A stretch of DNA of 64,000 nt from Dryas octopetala. Lineage: Eukaryota > Streptophyta > Magnoliopsida > Rosales > Rosaceae. A model generated the notes under the pieces. That model searched no databases and was not told the DNA's origin. It was given only the letters and a program-made list of their open reading frames with translations. Each line of letters starts with the position of its first letter. The stretch's first letter is position 1. Location of the stretch: positions 17,153,738 through 17,217,737 of the forward strand of contig OY992833.1 in the NCBI GenBank assembly GCA_963921425.1, given 5' to 3'. This document shows, piece by piece, positions 57,466 through 64,000 of the stretch. Both the position numbers and the translations under genes were made by a program.

Positions 57466-57979
57466 GGCCATGTTTGTTTAGTCGTAATTCAAAGTCTGGA
57501 ATAAAATTAGATTTCAGTTCAGGAAGACTTGATGTTTGGTTGACTAAAAAGGAAACAAAACTAAAGAATTAACCTTAGTTGACTGTAAACCAATTCCATA
57601 AAAAAGGAGGAATAGAAATACCATGAGGGGGGAGATATTTATATTTCATAGTTAATCTCAAATGTAAAAATTATCATATATATATTCTTTTATTATTTGG
57701 CTATACTGAAAAATTAGAAAATATAATGGGAAAGATTATCAAACGTTGAGAAATTGGAAATATTGGCACATAATTATGGCACATATCTTTCCTATTATAT
57801 TGATATGTGTCAATTACCAAATTAGAAAATATAATAGGAAATATTACTAATAATTTTGATTATATTTTTGTTCCAAACGTTGGAATAAGAATTGAAAACC
57901 CATTACATTCTAGGATAGACAGGAATAGGAGTACAATTATTATTCCTAATTCTAAGATTCCGGTCAAACAAATGGGGCC
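57466..57979. mobile_element. 514-bp Tourist/PIF-Harbinger-like MITE
   Basis: The left end GGCCATGTTTGTTTAG is inverted at the right end CAAACAAATGGGGCC, with TAA at 57463-57465 and 57980-57982 as a 3-bp duplication. The inside is AT-rich with AATATAATAGGAAA-type repeats. No coding sequence. Confidence 0.75.
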
Positions 57980-57989
57980 TAAGAGTACT

Positions 57990-58950
57990 ACATGACTGCT
58001 TACACCATATTTGGCAATGGGCCGTCAAAGACAACCCAGAGGCCCAAGGCGTGTAGAGCAATGGGCTTGGCATAAAAATCACGGCCCAAGCCTAGAAGAA
58101 GTCAATCTTGGTCGAATAGGGAAATGAAGTTAAGGAAAAAAATAATAACTTGAAAGTGAAAAAAAAGTAGAGTAATCCTCTTCGAAAAAGGATTCCTGGT
58201 GTTCGCTAGGGTTAAACCCTTATAAATACTTGCCAAAGGTAGAGGAGAAGGATCTTAACAACATCAACAATTCAACCTCGATTTTTGAAAAACCTTGCAT
58301 ATTTCAAAGATTCCTCAAGAACTTATTTCCAGCAACACCGCAGTTTTCGAAGCAGTTTTCTCTCTCGATTTTCTTGTTTTAGCTCTGCTAGGGTTTTAAT
58401 CTCCTTAGTATCGATCTTTCCTTGGCAAATCCATGTTTATTGGTTTCAGCATTATGAGGTATATTGTTAGAACTACAATTGTATTCAAATTCGAGATAAT
58501 TAGATTACTTATACTTTATTTATTAAAGTTCATTATTGGCATTTAATCCCATTACATTGGAGTCTGTTATTCGCACATTTAAATTCACCAATACAGTCAC
58601 AGAAACACACGACTAGTGAAGTCCTTGATAACCAAGGCAAAGCGAAGTTAGGTTGGGAATTGTTCCTTCCTCGACCATACAGTTGTTTGGTGAGAAAGTC
58701 AGTTTACGGCGCAAAACACATGCACAATTAATTCTATGCTTGGCCTCTCGGCCGCGTAGACGCGTAGTGGCACCCCCATACAAAAACAAGAAGGACGCAA
58801 GTGTTACTCGGACCAGTGGCTGAATCTTGGCCGTGACTTATGAGGGTACGTAACAATGACAAATCATGACTGTGGTCTAATATTTTTATTAGTTGGGCTT
58901 ACTAGGGCCCTGTGATTAAATTTTAGACTCTAACAACATCTTAGACAACC
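57990..58950 (+). mobile_element. Possible LTR-like fossil (weak)
   Basis: The stretch has a TATA-like CCCTTATAAATACTTGCC (about 58217-58234) followed by a leader-like region without coding capacity, which is LTR-like in style. I found no second LTR, primer-binding site or internal coding region, so family and borders are unknown. It is treated as a broken relic at best. Confidence 0.25.
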
Positions 58951-59227
58951 AATTATTCATTTGCAAAGACATGTTTACTGCAGCAGCATATGCAGTTATT
59001 TAACACTGGCCTTGGACAAAAACTAAGTTAATTTCCTCATAATTAAGCAAAACCGAAAAGCCAAAAGGAAGCCGCTTCTTCCTCAAGGAAAACACCGAGG
59101 ACAAAACCCAATAAAGAGAAGGACATTTCTATAACAAGATAGACATGGTGGCAACTAGGACGAGAAAAACATCCCACTAATTGCAGTGATGAGAAAAATG
59201 GAACTTAATTAGGATCAGTTCTTGTCA

Positions 59228-59375
59228 TTATATGCTCATGGGGCTCTGTGGATCATTCAGAGCTGCAATGGCTGTTTCAATCTTTATCTTCAAATGATCT
59301 CTTTCTTCTTCCTCTGCCTGCAAAATCAATTGAGATTCAACTACTATTAATAAGTCGCTTTTCCATACATAATAT

Positions 59376-59409
<34 letters not shown>

Positions 59410-62400
59410 GAGATCTTTACTTTTCAGAAGTTCATCAAATTAATAAAAGCTAGCACTACAAAATAAATCATTGGCAAACAATCATCTGTGTCTTGTACAT
59501 ATCATATGTATGCATATGTAGACTTGCCTTTAAAACCAAAGACAAAACTAGATGTGTTGACATATATGTTATCTTGTCAGATTGTGAATTTAGATTATTG
59601 TTGAGGTAAATTCGTATTTAAATGTGTAATTTAGATTGGTAATCTAACAACATAACATGTCAAGTATCTAACAAAAGAACATTAATTTCCCCCCTCACAA
59701 TCATACAGTCAAGCAGACAAAATATGAGATACAGCTTAGGTGGCCTCAGATATTCTATATCCAATCTATGAAACCATGACTTAAAATACTATTTAGATTA
59801 TATGATGATGATGATGCTAATGTAATGATAATGGTATTTTTTTTGTGTGTTTCCTAACTAACCCCAATTGGAAGGTACGTCCCAGCTAGATTGGGGCCAA
59901 GAAACTGCAGCTACCCATCAACTCATATTATGGCGTAATAAAAAACATAAATTTTCAAAGCGTGTTTGATTATCTGATCAATTACCATTTCAAGAAGTTG
60001 AGTATGATTAAGACAAAGGATGAATGAGTGTCATTTTAATTAATAAAAAAAATAAGACAAAGAAATAGTTCTTCAAAATATTAAATTGAAAATATTTAAA
60101 ATGTGCAGAAATAGGGGCGTTGTAAGATGTATATATGTGTAACCATCATACTTTTTTGGGTTGTGTCTTGCTCTTTCTCTAAAAAATAATAATAAAAAAA
60201 AGACATGAAAAAGAAATTGCAACGTTCATACCAGAAAAGGTGCAAATTGGGATCAATAAATTTTTGGCTGAAATTCATGGATTAAGAAACCTTATCCCAC
60301 CCAAGAGGGCCAAGACATAACCAGAGTGTCTTTTTGGAAAACTTCCAACATGAAATGTACTTATCAAATTTTAAATATATGATTTCGACCCTACCCATCC
60401 CATCCATATTTCTCTTCCATTTTTTTGGGTACCTACTAAGAGTACCACTTAACGTTTTTGGTTAGAAGACTAGAATGATTTGTCCCTTAAAATTTTCCAG
60501 TTTTATTTATATGAGTCATTCACGTGAGCATAAATCTTTAAATTTTATTGTCCATGATGTATAACGCTAATATTTATTTAAATTTTTTAATAAATGCAAA
60601 ATCTTAAATCAAGAGGGACATAACTTGTAACCCAACATAATTCTTTTATTTTTTTTCTCTTAAATTATGCGCTTAAGATTATTTACTTTTAGTAATTAAA
60701 AATTAAAAGTTTATAATGACAGCTCATATTTTAGTTAAGAGGTTCCCTTCAAAACCAACATTGTATTTTCAAATTGCAATGAAACAATGAAACCATAGGC
60801 TATATAATAACCGTAAAGTTCATAGTAATAATTTTGTTTTAAACTTTTAAAATCCCCCACGAGCTCTCTAAACTCTTATTCTAACCATCCAGTTTTGTCG
60901 GGTTGCTAGTATTTTCTGGGAAATCAACTTTTTTTTTTTTGTTTTTTTGTTTTTTTTGCCGGTCTAGGAAATCAACTTAACCCATGTGGGAAACATGTTT
61001 CTTGCCACCCATTGACCAAAACATCTTACTATTCACTACCTAGTTGAATCTCGTATAATACGAATTGCTGGATGACATTATAATTTTAAAACCACCTTTT
61101 TACTTTGATTCATGGCAAACAAAAAAGATAACAAGACTCGAACTCTTACCACATATACTAGTAGCGAAGTTATGTATAGATCTCGGGTAGCAATCTACAT
61201 GTGGTTCTCTTAAAATTTGTTAATAAAATAAAAAAATATATGTAGTATTCTAGAAGATTTAGAAAAAAGAAATAATATATAATGACCATTTTAGAAAGAA
61301 AACAAAATCTAGAATTCTTGACTCTCCGAATTTTTTTTTTTCGTCTCTATTTGGGGATGTGATGGGTAAAGTATATTACTACTAAAGCTATAAATCTCAA
61401 CCATTTTGCAAGTTCTCGGAGTTTTAGAAATATAAGATAAAATTACGTTTTTGAATAATACTTATGCACTTATTATATATAACATTCTTCTCACAACATG
61501 CATGATGCAACAAAGTAGAAAGAGTTTTGATATTTGATAATCAATGATGTTAAAGGAGCTAAGTAAGAAGAAAGGAGAAGCAAACTACAAGCTTAATTTG
61601 GTTGAAGAGGTGCCACAAAATTAAGGGACATGTTAAAGTGGAAATCCAAATGGGGTCGTTTTCGTCACTTTTGTTTATCGACTGGTTTTATTCGGACACT
61701 CTGGATTACACCAATAATCATTTCCCCCCCAAATAGCGGACCGGTATCACATAATGCTTCATCCACTTTATTAAAGTGCTCTCTATCGTTTCCAACCTTC
61801 TGCTTATTGTGGACCCTCAATTCTACCTAGCTCTTCTTTATTTTTATTAACTTTACTTTTTTAGTTTAAATTATATACCATTATGCTTATGCCTATCAAC
61901 TACCTATGCATCCATATTCCAAACCAATCAAGCAATTATTCCTCTTCATTAATTTGATTAATGAAGAGTTTGTTCTTCATTCATTCAAATGGAACTTACT
62001 TTTCTTAATTTTATTTGTCTAAGAGGAATGTTAAGGGATTATATTTTTCAACTATATTATATTATAGTTGATGTACAATTAATAGCTAATCATAATAATT
62101 GATATTACGAATACACATTATCTATCACTAAATTATGTAGTTAGTAAATGATGCGGTGAAAAAAGTATGGTTGGCCTTTAGCATTTGTACTCTCTATGTC
62201 TATTGTTTATGATAAGAAATTGGAACCTACCAGTGCCATTTGAACCCAATTAACCCAAGTGTTACTTGATATTTTACATCAAACCCCACCTTAGCTATTT
62301 AAACAGTTGAGAAATTCACTTCAATCACTATCACATACACCAATAAAGTCCAATAATGCTCTTTATAGTTTTTTCCTCTTAATTCTAGATGACTCTTATC

Positions 62401-63861
62401 TCTTTTAGACCATGCTAATCACATGTTGTAAATGTAACGTGTAATGGTGTGTGTCGCGCTATATGTGAGTCCCACATATATATATATATATATATATCGT
62501 GAGAAAAATATCATATATGACCGACAGGGTCGGTCGTACAGTAACTTAAAAACCAAAAAACAAAACCCAAGATTGAAATAATTAAGAATAGTAAAAAGTA
62601 AGGAAAGGTGTAAGTTACCTCAACGAAGACTGTCTTTAAAACCCTCCCAGAGAAAGCAGTGATATTGGCTGTAATAATCTTGAGCTTCAAAGATTCAAAG
62701 ACCTCACACAATTTCACCATTGTGTCAGTTCTTTTGCTACATGTCAAGCTAACCACCAGTGTCTTCTCCCCCATGTACGTAACCCTAAGCTGTAAAGTGC
62801 AACACCAGGCCCATTCATTATTTAATGATTGCCCACAATGAGAAATATTCTATTGCTACCCGTATTATCTTGTCGGACTATAAGGACAACCATACATCTA
62901 AATTAACGGTTGTAATTTTACAGGCTAACAATATAATATAATATAATGTTATATGATTTAATTGTGATTTAGTAGAGATTGAGTGAGTGAGTGACTTACT
63001 TCAAGGACTTCAATGGTGGAAGTTCTTGACCCTCCAGAATCATAGAGCTGCTCAGTCTTCTTCTTCTTTGATCTCAACAAGACAGGTAGCTCCTGTTCAA
63101 AATCACAACCCACAATATTGTTTTTCTTGGATTTGCCAGATTCCAGCTCCATTATCTCTGTTTGAATTCTTCTTTCTTGCTCATGGAGATCTTGGATGTA
63201 GCCAATGGCGTCCTTGATTATAGAAGCTTTATCCATCTGTCCCCAACCCCAACAAATCAAATAAAATTAAAAGAAAAATATAAATCAAAATCAAAATGAA
63301 ACCCCAAATGAATCATGACAAACACTTTTTTCTTCAAAAATAATAAAACAAAGGGTCACATTCATATTATAATGGGCACAAATTAAATGCCACTAACTGC
63401 TACTTTGTTGCTATATAACAAAATGAAAGCAAGCAAGCAATAATGAATTATGATGAATATTATTGTATGGTTAATTTAATTAATTAATGAATTAATTACC
63501 TTGCTAATTTTGGGGACCACTGCTCTAAGAGCAAAGAGCCTTTCATTGAGCTTCTTCCTCCTATTCCTCTCGGACACAATGTTTTTCGAGGCCATCGATG
63601 ACGCGGCTCCGTCCGGGGAGCTCGAATCATAGTACCCGGAAAACGCCTCATCCAGTCCCCAGCTGCCGCCACACAAAAAAAAAAAATTGTATGTCAAGAA
63701 ATTAGATTGGAGCTCGAAAAATGGAAATTAGAAATTAATTAATTAATTCTTTTAATTAGAGTGTGGGTCTTTCATAATTAGTAGTACCTGTCAAGCTCTT
63801 CGGTTTGGAGGAACATATTGGTTTCCCAGTAATGCTTGTACTCATCACCAATGTTGTCCAT
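59228..63861 (-). CDS. bHLH35: bHLH transcription factor, bHLH35-like
   Basis: There are five coding exons on the minus strand: 63861-63788, 63662-63500, 63236-63000, 62789-62619 and 59317-59228, giving 244 aa. The N-terminus is [20 protein letters not shown]. The basic region and HLH cover about residues 50-100 ([17 protein letters not shown], then [21 protein letters not shown]), with the intron splitting the HLH. Glu56 and Arg59/Arg60 of the DNA-contacting ER.RR motif are present, while the usual His is Asn52, as I recall for this subgroup. A C-terminal ACT-like domain (about 159-235: [34 protein letters not shown]) ends with [11 protein letters not shown]. It is a nuclear DNA-binding regulator; family members are linked to stress responses. 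Intron 4 is 3.3 kb. The ATG context CCACCATGG is favourable. Confidence 0.94.
60919..60978 (-). repeat. 12-bp direct repeat flanking a 36-bp 'tail-only' insertion
   Basis: GGAAATCAACTT occurs at 60919-60930 and 60967-60978. The insert is T-rich with two G interruptions and ends GCCGGTCTA, i.e. TAGACCGGC plus poly-A on the minus strand. It is in bHLH35-like intron 4, sense to the gene. Confidence 0.75.
61942..61968. repeat. Perfect 12-bp hairpin in bHLH35-like intron 4
   Basis: CTCTTCATTAAT and ATTAATGAAGAG are perfect inverses separated by TTG. It may be a relic of a MITE centre. Confidence 0.8.
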
Positions 63862-63869
63862 GGTGGTTG

Positions 63870-63925
<56 letters not shown>

Positions 63926-64000
63926 CTTGCAGGTTTTATGAGATGCTGTTCAATTTTTTGTTGGGGGTTGGGAGCTAGTGAGTGAGTTTTGGGGGGTTTT
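63862..64000 (-). promoter_or_regulatory. bHLH35-like 5' leader with CT microsatellite
   Basis: A 52-bp GA repeat (63873-63924), reading (CT)n on the gene strand, ends 11 bases before the ATG and is probably in the 5' UTR. The rest of the promoter lies beyond the window. Confidence 0.6.

Noticed and set aside
1-64000. CRISPR arrays, bacterial operons, toxin or defence systems
   Set aside because: The window is plant nuclear DNA. Direct repeats found are micro- or minisatellites and target duplications; no such system is present.

Overview
This is plant nuclear DNA, almost certainly from a eudicot. It is AT-rich, has long TE-filled intergenic stretches, and carries intron-containing genes whose spliced products match well-known plant families. 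I cannot fix the species; a woody eudicot such as a Rosaceae member is possible but only a guess. Six protein-coding genes could be rebuilt exon by exon with consistent GT..AG boundaries and reading phase: a CIA2-like CCT-motif regulator (minus, 5141-8805), a PEPPER-like triple-KH RNA-binding protein (plus, 23281-27807), a MIF/D-dopachrome tautomerase-like protein (plus, 29260-30608), DNA ligase IV (plus, 32672-48072, 27 coding exons), a PRCC-family protein (minus, 49038-52727) and a bHLH35-like transcription factor (minus, 59228-63861).

Layout: 1-5 kb holds terminal-inverted-repeat (TIR) elements, then the CIA2-like gene. From about 10 to 23 kb lies a gene-poor stretch with hAT-like, MITE and SINE-like insertions. 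It ends with a 2.2-kb hAT-like element bounded by an 8-bp target duplication, 223 bp upstream of the PEPPER-like start codon. From 23 to 53 kb is a gene-dense block (PEPPER-like, MDL, LIG4, PRCC) with several elements inside introns. From 53 to 59 kb are MITEs, a LINE remnant and a weak LTR-like fossil. The bHLH35-like gene closes the window.

Four of the six genes (CIA2, MDL, LIG4, bHLH35) are homologues of what I recall as consecutive Arabidopsis chromosome 5 genes (At5g57180 to At5g57150), and they keep that order here. The PEPPER-like and PRCC genes are interspersed. The block looks like ancient conserved microsynteny; the genes are functionally diverse and do not form a pathway.

The strongest observations concern LIG4 architecture. 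It has a 7-nt microexon whose downstream intron looks U12-type, and a second U12-type intron with the same donor GTATCCTTT and the branch site TCCTTGAC. One splice donor is buried in a CT microsatellite. There is a microduplication across the start codon and an in-frame 26-residue duplication in the C-terminal tail. Genome-level oddities include unrelated TIR elements that share a GC-rich cargo, and six tiny 'tail-only' insertions (poly-A plus a few bases) flanked by 11-19 bp duplications. I found no operon, toxin, CRISPR or other novel defence-like system.
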